This document shows, one piece after another, positions 1-11,676 of a DNA stretch of 64,000 nt. The stretch's first letter is position 1, and every line of letters begins with the position of its first letter. Source of the stretch: an uncultured Pelagibacteraceae bacterium (GTDB lineage Bacteria > Pseudomonadota > Alphaproteobacteria > Pelagibacterales > Pelagibacteraceae); the NCBI GenBank assembly GCA_902587315.1, contig CACIKW010000001.1, forward strand, positions 93,844 through 157,843, given 5' to 3'. The notes below the pieces were generated by a model. It had not been told where the DNA came from. It was given only the letters and a program-made list of their open reading frames with translations, and did not search any database. The position numbers were made by a program, and so were the translations under genes.

Positions 1-416
1 ATGGTTTTTATATTGGAGGATGCTTATTTGATAATGTAAAAAAAAATATGAGAATTTATAAAGAAGAAATATTTGGACCTGTACTTTCGGTAGTTAGAGT
101 AAAAGATTTTGATGAAGCAACAAAACTTATTAACGATCATGAATTTGGAAATGGAACAAGTGTTTACACAAGAGACGGTGACGTGGGCAGAACTTTTGCG
201 AGCAAAATTAAAGTTGGTATGGTGGGCATAAATATTCCTATACCTGTTCCAGTTGCTTTTCATAGTTTTGGAGGTTGGAAAAGATCATTATTTGGAGATC
301 AACATATGCATGGAATAGAAGGTGTTAGATTTTATACTAAATTAAAAACAATAACTTCAAGATGGCCATCAGGGATAAGATCAAATCCTGAGTTTGTTAT
401 GCCAACTATGAAGTAA
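1..416 (+). CDS. mmsA: Methylmalonate-semialdehyde dehydrogenase (CoA-acylating), C-terminal part
   Basis: The reading frame is open from the left edge (codons from base 3), so this is the last ~137 residues of a larger enzyme. The segment [16 protein letters not shown], followed by a region rich in glycine and proline and ending [11 protein letters not shown], is typical of the aldehyde dehydrogenase superfamily. The [17 protein letters not shown] tail matches the methylmalonate-semialdehyde dehydrogenase branch, which converts methylmalonate or malonate semialdehyde to propionyl- or acetyl-CoA in valine, inositol and beta-alanine breakdown. The catalytic cysteine and NAD fold lie outside the window. 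It ends 5 bp before mdh, so it may be co-transcribed with the TCA genes. The internal ATG at 48 is not the real start. Confidence 0.88.
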   Translation, partial: GFYIGGCLFDNVKKNMRIYKEEIFGPVLSVVRVKDFDEATKLINDHEFGNGTSVYTRDGDVGRTFASKIKVGMVGINIPIPVPVAFHSFGGWKRSLFGDQHMHGIEGVRFYTKLKTITSRWPSGIRSNPEFVMPTMK

Positions 417-421
417 AAAAT

Positions 422-1387
422 ATGTCAAAAAAAATATCATTAATTGGTGCTGGACAAATTGGTGGAACATTAGCCCATTTGATTGGTTTAAAAGAATTAG
501 TAAATGAAGTTGTATTATTTGATGTTGCAAGCGGGATAGCAAAAGGAAAAGCATTAGATATTGCTCAATCCTCTTCAGTTGATGGTTTCAATGTTAAATT
601 TTCAGGAACTGATAATTATGAAGATATTAAAAACTCTGATGTAATTATTATAACCGCAGGCGTACCAAGAAAACCTGGAATGAGTAGAGATGATCTTTTA
701 GGAATTAATTTAAAAATTATCAAACAGGTAGCCGAAGGTATAAAAAAAAACGCTCCTAATGCTTTCGTAATATGTATTACTAATCCATTAGATGTTATGG
801 TAATGGCATTTCGAAAATATTCTGGTCTCCCTGTAAAAAAGATAGTTGGAATGGCCGGAATATTAGACAGCTCAAGGTTTAAATTATTTTTATCAATTGA
901 ACTTAAAGTTCCAGTAAAAGAAATAGAAGCAATGGTTATGGGTGGCCATGGAGACACTATGGTTCCTCTGCCAAGATTTACAAAAGTATCGGGTAAACCA
1001 TTATTAGATTTAGTAAAAGAGGGTCGACTATCATTAGAAAGGTTAGAAAAAATTAATCAAAGAACTAGAGATGGAGGAGCAGAAATTGTTAAATATTTAG
1101 AAAAAGGTTCTGCATTTTATGCACCAGCTGCTTCAGGAGTACAAATGGCAGAGGCTTATTTAAAAGATGAAAAAAAACTACTTCCTTGTGCAGTTCATTT
1201 AAATGGCGAATATGGAGTCAAAGATATTTTTGCAGGTGTTCCTGTTATAATTGGAAAAGGTGGGGTAGAAAAAATAGAAGAAATAAGCTTGGATGAAAAG
1301 GAAAAAGGTCAATTTATGCATTCAATAGATGCAGTTAAAAAATTATGGGAAGCGGCATCAGCTATTGATAAAGATCTTTTAAAATAA
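422..1387 (+). CDS. mdh: Malate dehydrogenase (NAD, LDH-type)
   Basis: This enzyme oxidises malate to oxaloacetate with NAD in the cytoplasmic TCA cycle. The 321-residue length is normal for the LDH-like malate dehydrogenases of alphaproteobacteria. The nucleotide-binding GAGQIG is at residues 9-14, and the acidic residue at the end of strand 2 (VVLFDV) suggests NAD rather than NADP. Substrate arginines sit in [12 protein letters not shown], and the catalytic histidine lies in [11 protein letters not shown] near residue 176. It heads the run mdh-sucC-sucD-sucA-sucB-lpdA, with only 2 bp before sucC, an order widely conserved in alphaproteobacteria. There is no space for a separate promoter after mmsA. 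Confidence 0.97.
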   Translation: MSKKISLIGAGQIGGTLAHLIGLKELVNEVVLFDVASGIAKGKALDIAQSSSVDGFNVKFSGTDNYEDIKNSDVIIITAGVPRKPGMSRDDLLGINLKIIKQVAEGIKKNAPNAFVICITNPLDVMVMAFRKYSGLPVKKIVGMAGILDSSRFKLFLSIELKVPVKEIEAMVMGGHGDTMVPLPRFTKVSGKPLLDLVKEGRLSLERLEKINQRTRDGGAEIVKYLEKGSAFYAPAASGVQMAEAYLKDEKKLLPCAVHLNGEYGVKDIFAGVPVIIGKGGVEKIEEISLDEKEKGQFMHSIDAVKKLWEAASAIDKDLLK

Positions 1388-1389
1388 TA

Positions 1390-2550
1390 ATGAATATTCA
1401 TGAGCACCAAGCTAAAGAAATTTTAAAAAAAAATGGTGCGCTTGTTCCGGAAGGATTTTTTGCACTTTCAGTTGAAGAACTTATTCAAAAGGCAAAGTCT
1501 TTAAAGACTGAAAAATTTGTATTAAAAGCACAAATTCATTCAGGAGGAAGAGGGAAAGCTGGTGGTGTAAAAATATTAAATACGATAGAAGAACTAAGCA
1601 TTGCAGCAAAAGAATTGCTAGGTAAAAAATTAGTTACTCATCAGACAGGGCCACAAGGAAGAGTGGTTAAAAGACTATATGTTGAATCATCTTCTAAAAT
1701 TGATAAAGAATTTTATCTTTCCTGCCTAGTTGATAGAGCGAGTTCTAAAATTGCATTTATTTCAAGTGATCAAGGAGGAATGGATATTGAAGAAGTTGCA
1801 AGAAATAATCCCTCGAAAATCATAACAACCAAAGTTAGTTTAGAAGATCAAATATCAGATGATGATTGTGATAAAATTGTTGAAATATTTAATTTAGATA
1901 CTAGTGCAAAAAAACAAGCAGTAAATTTAATTAAATCAATATATAAAATGTTTATTGATACAGATGCTAATCTTGTTGAAATAAACCCATTGATTTTATC
2001 AAAAGATAAAAAAATTATCTGTCTAGACGCAAAAATGAATTTTGATGATAATGCATTATTTAGAAATCCAGAGATTTTAAATCTAAGAGATCTTAATGAA
2101 GAAGAGGAAACGGAAATAGAAGCAAGCAAACATGATTTATCCTATATAAAATTAGATGGAAACATTGGATGTATGGTTAATGGCGCAGGTTTGGCAATGG
2201 CTACAATGGATATAATTAAACTTTATGGTGAAGAGCCAGCAAATTTTTTGGATGTTGGTGGTGGTGCTTCCAAAGAAAAAGTTTCGGCAGCATTCAAAAT
2301 AATTTTATCAGATAAAAATGTTAAGGGAATTTTAATAAATATTTTTGGAGGTATAATGAGGTGCGATATTCTTGCACAAGGAGTTGTAGATGCAGCAAAA
2401 GAAATTAAAATTAAAGTTCCTTTAGTTGTAAGATTAGCGGGAACTAAATTCGAAGAAGGTAGAAAAATTTTAAATAATTCGGGTTTAAAGCTTATATCTG
2501 CATCAGATTTATCGGATGCAGCAAAAAAAGTAGTAGGAGCAATTAAATAA
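1390..2550 (+). CDS. sucC: Succinyl-CoA synthetase (ADP-forming) beta subunit
   Basis: The 386-residue beta chain carries the nucleotide-binding half of succinyl-CoA ligase, which makes ATP or GTP from succinyl-CoA. The N-terminal ATP-grasp domain (about 1-235) has the start [12 protein letters not shown] and the glycine-rich [11 protein letters not shown]. The C-terminal CoA-ligase domain contains [19 protein letters not shown] and [14 protein letters not shown]. Length and motifs are full and unremarkable. It sits 2 bp after mdh and 1 bp before sucD, so translational coupling with its partner subunit is likely. Confidence 0.97.
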   Translation: MNIHEHQAKEILKKNGALVPEGFFALSVEELIQKAKSLKTEKFVLKAQIHSGGRGKAGGVKILNTIEELSIAAKELLGKKLVTHQTGPQGRVVKRLYVESSSKIDKEFYLSCLVDRASSKIAFISSDQGGMDIEEVARNNPSKIITTKVSLEDQISDDDCDKIVEIFNLDTSAKKQAVNLIKSIYKMFIDTDANLVEINPLILSKDKKIICLDAKMNFDDNALFRNPEILNLRDLNEEEETEIEASKHDLSYIKLDGNIGCMVNGAGLAMATMDIIKLYGEEPANFLDVGGGASKEKVSAAFKIILSDKNVKGILINIFGGIMRCDILAQGVVDAAKEIKIKVPLVVRLAGTKFEEGRKILNNSGLKLISASDLSDAAKKVVGAIK

Positions 2551-2551
2551 A

Positions 2552-3427
2552 ATGTCAGTTTTAGTAAATAAGAATACCAGAGTAATTTGTCAGGGATTTA
2601 CCGGATCTCATGGAACATTTCATTCTGAACAGGCCATTAAATATGGAACAAATCTAGTTGGAGGAGTAACTCCTAAAAAAGGAGGACAAATTCATTTAGA
2701 AAAACCTGTTTTTAATTCAGTTAAAGAAGCAAAAAAAATGACAGAAGCCAATGCTACAATGATTTATGTACCAGCAAAATTCGCAGCGTCTGCGATTAAT
2801 GAGGCTATTGATGCTTCCATTGAACTAATTGTTTGTATAACAGAAGGAATTCCAGTTTTAGATATGTTGAAAGTTAAGAAAAAATTAGCAAGTTCAAATT
2901 CGAGATTAATTGGTCCAAACTGCCCCGGAATTATTACTCCAGATGAGTGTAAAATTGGAATAATGCCCGGAAACATTCATAAAAAAGGATCAGTTGGAAT
3001 AGTTTCTAGATCAGGAACATTAACCTACGAAGCAGTTGCACAAACTTCTGAAAATGGATTAGGACAGTCAACCTGCATTGGTATTGGAGGTGACCCAATA
3101 AATGGAACTAATTTTATTGATTGTTTAGACTTATTTCTAAATGATGATGAGACTCAATCAATATTAATGATAGGTGAAATAGGTGGAACCGCAGAAGAAG
3201 AAGCTGCAAATTTTGTAAAAAATCATAAAATTAAAAAACCAATAGTGGGATTTATTGCTGGAATCACAGCACCACCAGGAAGAAGGATGGGTCATGCAGG
3301 AGCAATAATTTCAGGTGGCAAAGGTGGAGCAGCAGATAAGATTAAAACAATGGAAGAAGCAGGCATTACTATAGCCAAATCACCTGCTGAAATTGGAAAA
3401 ACACTCTATAACAAATTGTCACTTTAA
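2552..3427 (+). CDS. sucD: Succinyl-CoA synthetase alpha subunit
   Basis: The 291-residue alpha chain binds CoA and carries the phosphohistidine intermediate. A Rossmann-like CoA-binding region starts with [17 protein letters not shown], followed by the ligase domain. The active-site histidine is His248 in [18 protein letters not shown], which matches the family motif exactly. The protein starts one base after sucC ends, as expected for subunits made in equal amounts. A 38-bp gap separates it from sucA, the largest gap inside the TCA run. Confidence 0.97.
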   Translation: MSVLVNKNTRVICQGFTGSHGTFHSEQAIKYGTNLVGGVTPKKGGQIHLEKPVFNSVKEAKKMTEANATMIYVPAKFAASAINEAIDASIELIVCITEGIPVLDMLKVKKKLASSNSRLIGPNCPGIITPDECKIGIMPGNIHKKGSVGIVSRSGTLTYEAVAQTSENGLGQSTCIGIGGDPINGTNFIDCLDLFLNDDETQSILMIGEIGGTAEEEAANFVKNHKIKKPIVGFIAGITAPPGRRMGHAGAIISGGKGGAADKIKTMEEAGITIAKSPAEIGKTLYNKLSL

Positions 3428-3465
3428 AATATTGAGTACTAACATTATACTGCAGAATCAAACAA

Positions 3466-6342
3466 ATGAGCTCATCAATAAACTTAAAATATGAAAAAAC
3501 TTCTTTTTTAACTAAGTCTAACAGTGCATTTATAGAAGAAATGTATGTTCGATATATTAAAAAAGATCCAAATTTACCAGATAGCTGGAAAAGATATTTT
3601 GAGACTTTGGATGATGATGTTCAATCCGTGATCCAAGAGATTAAGGGACCAACATGGAATCCAAACAAAAAAAAATTAGATTTTAAGATTTATGAAAAAA
3701 AAGATCATTCAACACATCCGGAAATTAGTGTTTCTGAGGCATTAAAAAATGAATCTATAAAGGCAATTGCTTTAATTAGAGCATACAGAATTAGAGGCCA
3801 TTTAATTGCAAATTTGGATCCTCTTAAAATAATGGAAAGAAAATATCTTCATGAATTACATCCAGAAGATCATGGTTTTAAAAAAGAAGATTATGAGAAA
3901 AAAATATTTTTGGGCTCCTATATGGATTCTGGCTATGCATCAATAAACGAAATACTTTCAAAATTAAGAAAAATTTACTGCTCTACTATTGGAGTTGAAT
4001 ATATGCATATTTCTGATCCAGATGAAAAAGTTTGGTTTAGAAATAGAATGGAAAAAGAGGAAAACCAAATCGAATTTACAAAAAAAGGTAAAATAGGAAT
4101 ATTAAATAAAATTATTCAGGCAGAAGGATTTGAAAAATTTTTAGCAAAAAAATATGTAGGAACAAAAAGATTTGGCTTGGATGGAGCAGAGTCTTTAATT
4201 CCTGCTATGGAACAAATTATTAAAAAAGGAGGCCAATTAGGAGTTAAAGAAATAAAAATTGGCATGCCTCACAGAGGTAGATTAAATGTATTGGCTAATG
4301 TATTACAAAAATCTTACAAAAGAATATTCAATGAATTTGCTGGAGAATTTTCTAGCACCCCAGAAGAATCCGCAGGAGATGTTAAATATCACCTAGGTGC
4401 TTCATCAAACAGAGAATTCGATGGCAATTCAGTACACGTAAGTTTAACAGACAATCCTTCACACTTGGAAGCAGTGGATCCGGTAGTTTTGGGCCAAACA
4501 AGAGCAAAACAATTTTTTCATAAAGACACGAAGAGAATCAAGGTGGTACCAATATTAATTCATGGAGATGCAGCTTTTGCAGGCCAAGGTGTAGTAGCCG
4601 AGTGTTTTGCAATGTCAGGTTTACCAGGGCATAATACAGGCGGAACGATACATATTATTGTTAATAATCAAATTGGATTTACAACAAGTCCTAGATTTGC
4701 AAGATCAAGCCCTTACCCTTCTGACTTAGGAAAAGTTGTTGATGCTCCAATATTGCATTGTAATGGAGATGATCCAGAATCAGTTGTTCATTGTGCAAAA
4801 ATAGCAATTGAGTTCAGACAAAAATTTAACAAAGACGTTGTTGTTGATATGATCTGTTACCGTAGATTTGGTCACAACGAAGGAGATGAACCTTCTTTTA
4901 CCCAGCCGTTAATGTATAAAAAAATTAGACAACACCCAACAACACTTAATGTTTATGGAAACAAGTTGGTTGAAGAAGGAACAATTAGTAAAGAAGAATT
5001 TAATTATATGAACGTCGAATTTAAAAATCTTCTTGAAGAACAATATAAAACTGCAAAAAATTATAAACCAAAAATTGAATGGTATGAAGGAACATGGTCA
5101 AGATATAAACCTGAAAAAGGAAAAGATAGAAGGGGAAAAAGTGGAGTAGATTTAAATAAGATTCAAATAATTTCTGAAAAAATTAACAATACTCCTTCAG
5201 AAGTTAGTATTCATAAAACTATTTCTAAAATTTTAGAATCCAGGAGACAGTCAATTTTAAGAAAAAAAGGTATAGACTGGTCAACAGCCGAAGCTTTAGC
5301 ATTTGGCACTCTACTTGAAGAAGGATATCCAGTAAGATTAGTTGGGCAAGATTCAGGTCGAGGTACTTTTAGCCAAAGACATTCGGTATTAAGAAATCAA
5401 GTAGATAATTCAAGATATATACCTTTAAACAATATATCAAAAAAACAAAAAAAATTTGAAATTGTTGATAGTTTTTTATCCGAACTAGCAGTGCTAGGTT
5501 TTGAGTATGGTTATAGTTTAGTTGAACCAAGTACACTTACTATTTGGGAGGCACAATTTGGTGATTTTGCAAATGGTGCTCAAGTGATTATAGATCAGTT
5601 TATTTCATCAGGAGAAAGAAAATGGTCGAGGGCTAGTGGCCTTGTAATGCTATTGCCCCATGGATATGAAGGTCAGGGTCCGGAACATTCTTCTGGAAGA
5701 TTAGAAAGATTTTTACAACTTTCAGCTCAAGATAATTTACAAGTTATGAATTGTACTACTCCTGCAAATTATTTTCATGCTTTGAGGCGACAAATACATA
5801 GAGATTTTAGAAAGCCACTAGTTATTATGACCCCAAAATCTTTACTAAGAAATAAACTTTGCGTGTCTAATTTAGAAGATTTTGGTAAAAAAAATTCCTT
5901 TCATAGAGTTCTTTGGGACCATGCAATTGATCCAAAAGAAAAAGATTTTATAAAGCTTAAGGAAAGTGAAAAAATTAGAAAAGTAATTTTATGTTCAGGA
6001 AAAGTATACTTTGATTTATTAGAGGCAAGAGAAAAATTAAAAGTAAACGATGTAGTAATTTATAGAATAGAACAACTTTATCCATTTCCAATTAAACCTT
6101 TGGTTAAAGAAATCAAAAAATATGCTAAAAATGCTAAATTTTATTGGTGTCAAGAAGAACCCAAAAATATGGGCGCATGGTTTTCAGTGAGAGATTATAT
6201 TAAATGGACTTTAGATTATATAAGAGCTAATAATAATGAAATTTCTTATATTGGGAGAAATATAGCAGCATCTCCAGCAACAGGATACGCAAAAAAACAT
6301 TTGGCCCAACAACAAGAAATTATTAATGAAGTGTTTAAATAA
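3466..6342 (+). CDS. sucA: 2-oxoglutarate dehydrogenase E1 component
   Basis: This 958-residue thiamine-diphosphate enzyme decarboxylates 2-oxoglutarate and passes the succinyl group to the E2 lipoyl arm. The N-terminal segment has the expected [15 protein letters not shown]-like helix that docks the complex. The catalytic half shows [26 protein letters not shown] and the thiamine-diphosphate/metal site from [12 protein letters not shown] to [10 protein letters not shown] (about 366-410). The C-terminal domain includes [15 protein letters not shown] and a TPKSLLR segment. The stop codon overlaps the sucB start as TAATG, so E1 and E2 translation are probably coupled. No clear Shine-Dalgarno precedes its ATG. 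Confidence 0.97.
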   Translation: MSSSINLKYEKTSFLTKSNSAFIEEMYVRYIKKDPNLPDSWKRYFETLDDDVQSVIQEIKGPTWNPNKKKLDFKIYEKKDHSTHPEISVSEALKNESIKAIALIRAYRIRGHLIANLDPLKIMERKYLHELHPEDHGFKKEDYEKKIFLGSYMDSGYASINEILSKLRKIYCSTIGVEYMHISDPDEKVWFRNRMEKEENQIEFTKKGKIGILNKIIQAEGFEKFLAKKYVGTKRFGLDGAESLIPAMEQIIKKGGQLGVKEIKIGMPHRGRLNVLANVLQKSYKRIFNEFAGEFSSTPEESAGDVKYHLGASSNREFDGNSVHVSLTDNPSHLEAVDPVVLGQTRAKQFFHKDTKRIKVVPILIHGDAAFAGQGVVAECFAMSGLPGHNTGGTIHIIVNNQIGFTTSPRFARSSPYPSDLGKVVDAPILHCNGDDPESVVHCAKIAIEFRQKFNKDVVVDMICYRRFGHNEGDEPSFTQPLMYKKIRQHPTTLNVYGNKLVEEGTISKEEFNYMNVEFKNLLEEQYKTAKNYKPKIEWYEGTWSRYKPEKGKDRRGKSGVDLNKIQIISEKINNTPSEVSIHKTISKILESRRQSILRKKGIDWSTAEALAFGTLLEEGYPVRLVGQDSGRGTFSQRHSVLRNQVDNSRYIPLNNISKKQKKFEIVDSFLSELAVLGFEYGYSLVEPSTLTIWEAQFGDFANGAQVIIDQFISSGERKWSRASGLVMLLPHGYEGQGPEHSSGRLERFLQLSAQDNLQVMNCTTPANYFHALRRQIHRDFRKPLVIMTPKSLLRNKLCVSNLEDFGKKNSFHRVLWDHAIDPKEKDFIKLKESEKIRKVILCSGKVYFDLLEAREKLKVNDVVIYRIEQLYPFPIKPLVKEIKKYAKNAKFYWCQEEPKNMGAWFSVRDYIKWTLDYIRANNNEISYIGRNIAASPATGYAKKHLAQQQEIINEVFK

Positions 6343-7631
6343 TGACTGAACAAATTTTAGTACCAGCCCTAGGAGAAAGCATAAAAGAAGCAACAGTATC
6401 AAAATGGCTGAAAAAACCCGGAGAAAAAGTAGCCGCGGATGATCCAATTGTCGAACTAGAAACAGATAAAGTAAATTTAGAAGTTCCGTCACCTATTGAT
6501 GGTATTTTTACCGAAAAGAAGGCAAATGAAGGTGACACAGTTTTAGTAGGTGCAGTTCTTGGGATTATAGAACTAAGAAAAGAAACAAATGTAGCTAAGG
6601 AAAAAACTGAAAATAAAATTAATTTACAAGAGAACAAAATAGAGGAATCAAAAAATGTAGAAGAGATTAAACACAAAGATGTTGATTTTGAAAAAAATAA
6701 TGAAGAACCCCTAGTTCTTTCGGACGATCCTCTATTACTTAATGACCAGGAAGAAGAAAAAAAATTCAATAAAGAAGAAATTCTATCACCAGCAGTAAGA
6801 AAAATTGTATCAGAAAAAAAAATTGACACTAAAGAAATTGCAGGATCTGGAAAAGATGGAAGAATAGTTAAAGGAGATTTAATTAATTTAATGGGTGTCA
6901 ATCCCAAACCTTCTGAAAGAAAAATAAAATATGGACCAGAGGAAAGATTTAAGATGACAAGGTTAAGGCAAACGATAGCTAAAAGATTAAAAGAAGCTCA
7001 AGAAAATGCTGCTATACTAACAACCTTTAATGAAGTTGATATGACAAACATAATTTCAATGAGAAAAAATAACCAAGAAGATTTTCAATCTAGATTTGGT
7101 GTTAAATTAGGTTTTATGTCATTTTTTGTAAAATCATGCGTTGTTGGCTTAAAATCTTTTCCCGCAATTAATGCCGAGGTAGAAGGTCAAGAAATAATTT
7201 ACAAGAACTATTATAATATTAGTTTTGCAGTAGGAACAGAAAGAGGGCTGGTAGTTCCGGTTTTAAAAAATGCAGACGAACTATCATTTGCTGATATTGA
7301 AAAAAATATAAAACTTATATCTGAAAAAGCAAGAAATAGCAGTTTAACGATCGAGGACTTACAAGGTGGAACTTTTACAATTAGTAATGGGGGTGTGTAT
7401 GGATCAATGTTATCGACCCCAATTATTAATCCACCACAGTCTGCAGTTTTAGGAATGCACAATATTGTTGAAAGAGCAATTATTGTAGATAAAGAAATTA
7501 AAATAAGACCAGTTATGTATTTAGCCTTGTCTTATGATCATAGAATAATTGACGGAAAAGATTCTGTTTCTTTTCTTAAAATGGTTAAAGAAAATTTAGA
7601 AGATCCAAGAAGATTGTTCTTAGACATTTAA
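6342..7631 (+). CDS. sucB: Dihydrolipoyl succinyltransferase (E2 of 2-oxoglutarate dehydrogenase)
   Basis: The 429-residue E2 core transfers succinyl groups from lipoate to CoA. A single N-terminal lipoyl domain (1-76) carries the lipoylated Lys43 in [12 protein letters not shown] very acidic, lysine- and glutamate-rich linker follows (about 80-145). The E3-binding domain is at about 146-183 ([14 protein letters not shown]), and the catalytic acyltransferase domain runs from about 195 to the end, with the active-site histidine in SYDHRIIDG. Its position between sucA and lpdA, and the [13 protein letters not shown] segment, favour the succinyl rather than the acetyl enzyme. It starts inside the sucA stop. 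Confidence 0.96.
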   Translation: MTEQILVPALGESIKEATVSKWLKKPGEKVAADDPIVELETDKVNLEVPSPIDGIFTEKKANEGDTVLVGAVLGIIELRKETNVAKEKTENKINLQENKIEESKNVEEIKHKDVDFEKNNEEPLVLSDDPLLLNDQEEEKKFNKEEILSPAVRKIVSEKKIDTKEIAGSGKDGRIVKGDLINLMGVNPKPSERKIKYGPEERFKMTRLRQTIAKRLKEAQENAAILTTFNEVDMTNIISMRKNNQEDFQSRFGVKLGFMSFFVKSCVVGLKSFPAINAEVEGQEIIYKNYYNISFAVGTERGLVVPVLKNADELSFADIEKNIKLISEKARNSSLTIEDLQGGTFTISNGGVYGSMLSTPIINPPQSAVLGMHNIVERAIIVDKEIKIRPVMYLALSYDHRIIDGKDSVSFLKMVKENLEDPRRLFLDI

Positions 7632-9029
7632 ATGGACAATAAATTTCAAGTTACAGTTATTGGTGGTGGACCAGCTGGGTATGTTTGCGCAATACGTTTG
7701 TCTCAATTGGGATTAAAAACTGCCTGTATAGAGTCCAGAGGCACTTTAGGAGGAACTTGCCTTAATATTGGATGTATACCTTCGAAAAGTTTACTTAATC
7801 TTTCAGAAGAGTTCTATAAAGCTAAAAATTTATCAAAACTTGGAATTGATACTGGAGAAGTAAAATTAAACCTTGAAAAGATGATGAAAAATAAAAATAA
7901 ATCAGTAGATGTTTTAACAAAAGGTGTTGAATTTCTTTTAAAAAAGAACAAGATCACGTACTTTAAAGGGACCGGAAGTTTTAAATCTAAGAATCAAATT
8001 TCAGTAAAAACAAAAGATAGCAATATTTTAATTGAAAGTGAAAAAACAATTATATGCACTGGATCTGAACCTGTTTCATTGCCAGGATTAAAAATTGATG
8101 AAAAACAAATACTTTCTTCAACTGGAGCTCTGTCAATTTCTTCAGTTCCAAAAAAAATGCTTATAGTTGGTGCAGGATATATTGGTTTAGAAATGGGATC
8201 AGTTTGGTCAAGATTGGGATCAGAGGTTCATGTAGTTGAATTTCTTGATCATATTCTTCCTGGAATGGATAAAGAAATTTCACAAGAATTTATGAAGATA
8301 TTGAATAAACAGGGAATAAGTTTTCATTTAAATACAAAAGTTAATTCAATAAATAAAACAAAATCTGGCATACTTACAAATACTACAAACGACAAAGGCA
8401 AAGATTCTAAAATTGAAAGTGATGTTGTATTGATTTCTGTTGGAAGAAAACCATACACCAAGGATCTAAATTTAGACAAAATTGGAGTTCAGTTAGATAA
8501 AAAAGGAAAAATTAAGGTAAACAAAAACTATGAAACAAATATAAAAAATATATTTGCAATTGGAGATGTTATCGAAGGTCCAATGCTAGCACATAAAGCC
8601 GAAGAAGAAGGTATTGCTGTAGCAGAACTTATTGCAGGTCAATCAGGCCATGTAAATTATGAAGTTATACCTGGTGTAGTGTATACCTCACCAGAAGTTG
8701 CATGCGTGGGCAAAACTGAAGAACAATTAAAAGAAATAAATTATTCATACAAAGTAGGTAAATTTCCCTTTATGGCCAATTCTAGAGCAAAAGCAATCAA
8801 CGTCACTGAAGGATTTGTAAAAATATTGACAGATTCAAAAACCGATAGAGTTTTAGGTGCTCATATAATTGGTCAACACGCAGGTGAAATGATTGCTGAA
8901 ATAAGTTTAGCAATGGAATTTGGAGCTAGTTCGGAAGATATTGCAAGAACTTGTCACGCTCACCCAACTTTTTCAGAAGCAATTAAAGAAGCAGCATTAT
9001 CAGTGGATAAAAGAACAATACATTCATAG
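7632..9029 (+). CDS. lpdA: Dihydrolipoyl dehydrogenase (E3)
   Basis: This 465-residue flavoprotein reoxidises dihydrolipoamide with NAD. The FAD-binding GGGPAGYVCA is at 11-20, the redox disulfide is Cys43/Cys48 in GGTCLNIGCIPSK, the NAD-binding GAGYIGLEMG lies near 180, and the catalytic His-Glu pair is in HAHPTFSEA near the C-terminus. It directly abuts sucB, so it serves the 2-oxoglutarate complex and perhaps other 2-oxoacid complexes or glycine cleavage as well. The protein is complete. It is the last gene of the TCA run, and priA follows after 20 bp. Confidence 0.97.
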   Translation: MDNKFQVTVIGGGPAGYVCAIRLSQLGLKTACIESRGTLGGTCLNIGCIPSKSLLNLSEEFYKAKNLSKLGIDTGEVKLNLEKMMKNKNKSVDVLTKGVEFLLKKNKITYFKGTGSFKSKNQISVKTKDSNILIESEKTIICTGSEPVSLPGLKIDEKQILSSTGALSISSVPKKMLIVGAGYIGLEMGSVWSRLGSEVHVVEFLDHILPGMDKEISQEFMKILNKQGISFHLNTKVNSINKTKSGILTNTTNDKGKDSKIESDVVLISVGRKPYTKDLNLDKIGVQLDKKGKIKVNKNYETNIKNIFAIGDVIEGPMLAHKAEEEGIAVAELIAGQSGHVNYEVIPGVVYTSPEVACVGKTEEQLKEINYSYKVGKFPFMANSRAKAINVTEGFVKILTDSKTDRVLGAHIIGQHAGEMIAEISLAMEFGASSEDIARTCHAHPTFSEAIKEAALSVDKRTIHS

Positions 9030-9049
9030 TATCTTTTCATACTTAAAAT

Positions 9050-11011
9050 ATGAAAATACCTATATTATTACCAAATATTTTTAATCACCCTTTTACTTAC
9101 GAGACCGATATCAAACTAGATATCGGAGAATATGTAGCTGTTCCATTTGGCAAATCTAAAATGATTGGTGTTGTATGGAATCACTTTGAAAAATCACAAA
9201 AAAAAAATTTTTTAACAAAAAAAATACTAAATAAATTGAATGTTGAACCATTAAATATTGAAACAATAAAATTTTTAAATTGGTTTTCTGAATATAATTT
9301 AATTCCGAAAGGTATGGCATTAAAATTACATATGCTTAGTGGTGAAGCGGTAGAAAAGTTAAACGAAAAGGAATATGTAATTTATAATAATTTGTTTGAA
9401 AATAGTAAAATTAATTTAACAGAGGAGCAGAAAGTTGTATTTAAAGATTTGTATAAAAATTGTGATAAATTTAAAGTACACTTGCTCCAAGGTACCACTG
9501 GTTCAGGAAAGACAATAGTATATTTTAATGCAATTAAAAAAAAAATTGAACTTGGATATCAAGGATTAATTTTACTGCCAGAAATAGGTTTGACAAGCGA
9601 GTTCGAAAAAAAATTTAAAGAATATTTTGGATTTACTCCTGCGATTTGGCATTCAGGAATAACAAAAAGAAGAAAAAAAATTATTTGGAGTGGACTATCA
9701 TCAGGAAAAATTAAAGTTGTAATTGGAGCCAGATCAGCACTATTTCTTCCTTTTAAAAATTTAGGAATTTCAATTGTTGATGAGGAGCATGACCAGTCAT
9801 TTAAGCAAGATGAAGGAGTTGTATATAATGCAAGAGATATGGCAATATCCAGAGCTTATTTCGAAAACTTTCCAGTTATACTGGTTTCAGCAGTTCCTTC
9901 GATAGAAACGTACGAAAATATAAAGAAAAAAAAATATTTTTATTCTAGACTAATAAATCGGTATAAAGATGCAAATCTTCCTAGACATGAAATTATTGAT
10001 TTGAAAAAATATAAACTTTATCATCAATCATGGATCTCATCAAAAACATTAGAAAAAGTTAAAAATCATTTAAAAAAGGGAGATCAAGTACTATTTTTTT
10101 TAAATAGAAGAGGTTTTTCTCCTTATGTCTTATGCAAGAATTGTTATAAAGTTTATTCCTGTCCAAATTGTTCAATAAATTTAGTTTATCATAAGAAAAA
10201 AAAAGAACTTCTTTGTCATTATTGTGGTCATAAAAATAATTTAAAAAGAAAATGTAATAGAAATATTAGCGAAAGCTGTAAATTTGTGTTTAGTGGACCT
10301 GGTGTAGAAAAAATTAATGAAGAAGTGAACATATTATTTCCAGAATATAAATCTTTAATTTTTTCAAGCGATACTATGAATAATAAATCATCGTCTAATA
10401 TTCTAAAAAAAATTATTAATAATGAATTTCAAATTTTGATAGGAACTCAATTAATTTCAAAGGGATTTCATTTTCCAAAACTTAATTGTATAGTTGTATT
10501 AGATATAGATTTATCTTCTCTTGGACACGATTTAAGAGGAGCTGAGAAAAATCTTCAACTTTATCATCAGTTATCTGGAAGAGCTGGCAGAGAAGGAGGA
10601 TCCGCCACGGTTTATTTTCAAACATATAATTTTAACTCAGAAACTATTAATCAAATTATTAATCAAGATCCATTTATTTTTTTAGAAAAAGAATTATTAA
10701 TAAGAAAAAAAAACAACCTACCTCCTTATGAAAGATTTATTTCGCTGATATTATCTTCAGAAAATCAAAAAAAGTTAGAGAATACAGCTCAAAAGTTAAA
10801 GAGTATTCTTAAAAATAATTTAACTGCTAAAATTTTGGGTCCGGTTAGTGCTCCTATTTATAAAATAAAAAAAAAATTTAGAATTAGACTTTTAATTAGG
10901 TCAAAAAAAAGCCTATATGTGCAGAGATCATTGTCTTTAGTTCTTGAAAATTTTAAGCTACAAAAAGGAATAAAACTTACGGTTGATGTTGACCCAATAA
11001 GCTTTAATTAA
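9050..11011 (+). CDS. priA: Primosomal replication-restart helicase PriA
   Basis: PriA reloads the replisome at stalled forks. This 653-residue copy is shorter than the ~730 residues of E. coli PriA, mostly in the N-terminal DNA-binding part (about 1-110). The Walker A site is GTTGSGKTIVYF near 147, the DEEH box is IVDEEHDQSF, and helicase motifs VI and neighbours include SGRAGREGG. Two zinc-binding cysteine clusters (CKNCYKVYSCPNC and CHYCGHK...C...SC) lie at about 360-405. Its place upstream of the F1-ATPase operon is seen in other alphaproteobacteria. The gene is rich in Lys/Asn/Ile codons. Confidence 0.95.
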   Translation: MKIPILLPNIFNHPFTYETDIKLDIGEYVAVPFGKSKMIGVVWNHFEKSQKKNFLTKKILNKLNVEPLNIETIKFLNWFSEYNLIPKGMALKLHMLSGEAVEKLNEKEYVIYNNLFENSKINLTEEQKVVFKDLYKNCDKFKVHLLQGTTGSGKTIVYFNAIKKKIELGYQGLILLPEIGLTSEFEKKFKEYFGFTPAIWHSGITKRRKKIIWSGLSSGKIKVVIGARSALFLPFKNLGISIVDEEHDQSFKQDEGVVYNARDMAISRAYFENFPVILVSAVPSIETYENIKKKKYFYSRLINRYKDANLPRHEIIDLKKYKLYHQSWISSKTLEKVKNHLKKGDQVLFFLNRRGFSPYVLCKNCYKVYSCPNCSINLVYHKKKKELLCHYCGHKNNLKRKCNRNISESCKFVFSGPGVEKINEEVNILFPEYKSLIFSSDTMNNKSSSNILKKIINNEFQILIGTQLISKGFHFPKLNCIVVLDIDLSSLGHDLRGAEKNLQLYHQLSGRAGREGGSATVYFQTYNFNSETINQIINQDPFIFLEKELLIRKKNNLPPYERFISLILSSENQKKLENTAQKLKSILKNNLTAKILGPVSAPIYKIKKKFRIRLLIRSKKSLYVQRSLSLVLENFKLQKGIKLTVDVDPISFN

Positions 11012-11118
11012 TTGACTAATTTTATGATTTCTAGTTAATCTGTCGCTTGAACAAGTATTATCGCTATGCTAATTAAATTTAATTTTTTTAAGTCTTCAAA
11101 AATAATGGGAGGATTAAA

Positions 11119-11676
11119 TTGAAAGACACTAGTAGCTATTCAGCATCATCAGAAAACGGCTATTCCAAAGCTTTATATGAATTAGCTGTGGAAGGTAATT
11201 CTTTAAATCAAATAGAAGAACAGGTTTTAGCAATAAAAAAATTAATTTCCGTGAATCAAGATTTTAATTATTTAATAAAAGATCCAACAATTAAAAAAGA
11301 AGATCAGCATAAAGCAATTAGTGAAATTTCAAAAAAATTTAATTTTAACCAATTATTTATAAAATTTTTAAATTTTGTAACAATTAAAAGAAGATTGTTT
11401 TATTTAGATAAAATTTTAAATGATTTTGTAGCAATATGCTCAAAAATGCGTGGAGAAATATCAGCAGAACTTATTGCTGCAAAAAACTTAAATGAAAATG
11501 AAATAAATAAAATTAAAGATGAATTAGTAAAGACTTTTGGATCTAACATTAAACTGAGATACAAACATGATCAAAGTTTAATTGGTGGCCTTATTGTAAA
11601 AGTCGGAAGCTTAATGATAGATTCATCTATTAAAAATAAATTAAATCAAATAGAAAATAAATTGATAGAAACTTAA
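11119..11676 (+). CDS. atpH: F1F0 ATP synthase delta subunit
   Basis: The 185-residue delta (OSCP) subunit forms the peripheral stalk joint between F1 and F0b. The family is recognised from YSKALYELAVE near the start and the C-terminal DQSLIGGLIVKVGS signature. Translation starts at TTG, supported by a strong GGGAGGA Shine-Dalgarno at 11107-11113, the best ribosome-binding site noticed in the window. It is the first gene of the F1 operon atpHAGDC, following a 107-bp leader after priA. The F0 genes (atpIBEF) are not here, as usual for alphaproteobacteria. Confidence 0.94.
   Translation: MKDTSSYSASSENGYSKALYELAVEGNSLNQIEEQVLAIKKLISVNQDFNYLIKDPTIKKEDQHKAISEISKKFNFNQLFIKFLNFVTIKRRLFYLDKILNDFVAICSKMRGEISAELIAAKNLNENEINKIKDELVKTFGSNIKLRYKHDQSLIGGLIVKVGSLMIDSSIKNKLNQIENKLIET

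Noticed and set aside
6211-6907. Minus-strand open frames over the sucA/sucB junction
   Set aside because: They lie opposite highly conserved TCA genes and are low-complexity Leu/Ser/Phe products of antisense A+T-rich codons.
11012-11118. Possible promoter for the F1-ATPase operon (TTGACT at 11012-11017)
   Set aside because: A -35 match is clear, but no acceptable -10 lies 16-18 bp downstream (TTAATC or TAATCT), so no feature was called. The operon may be transcribed from further upstream.
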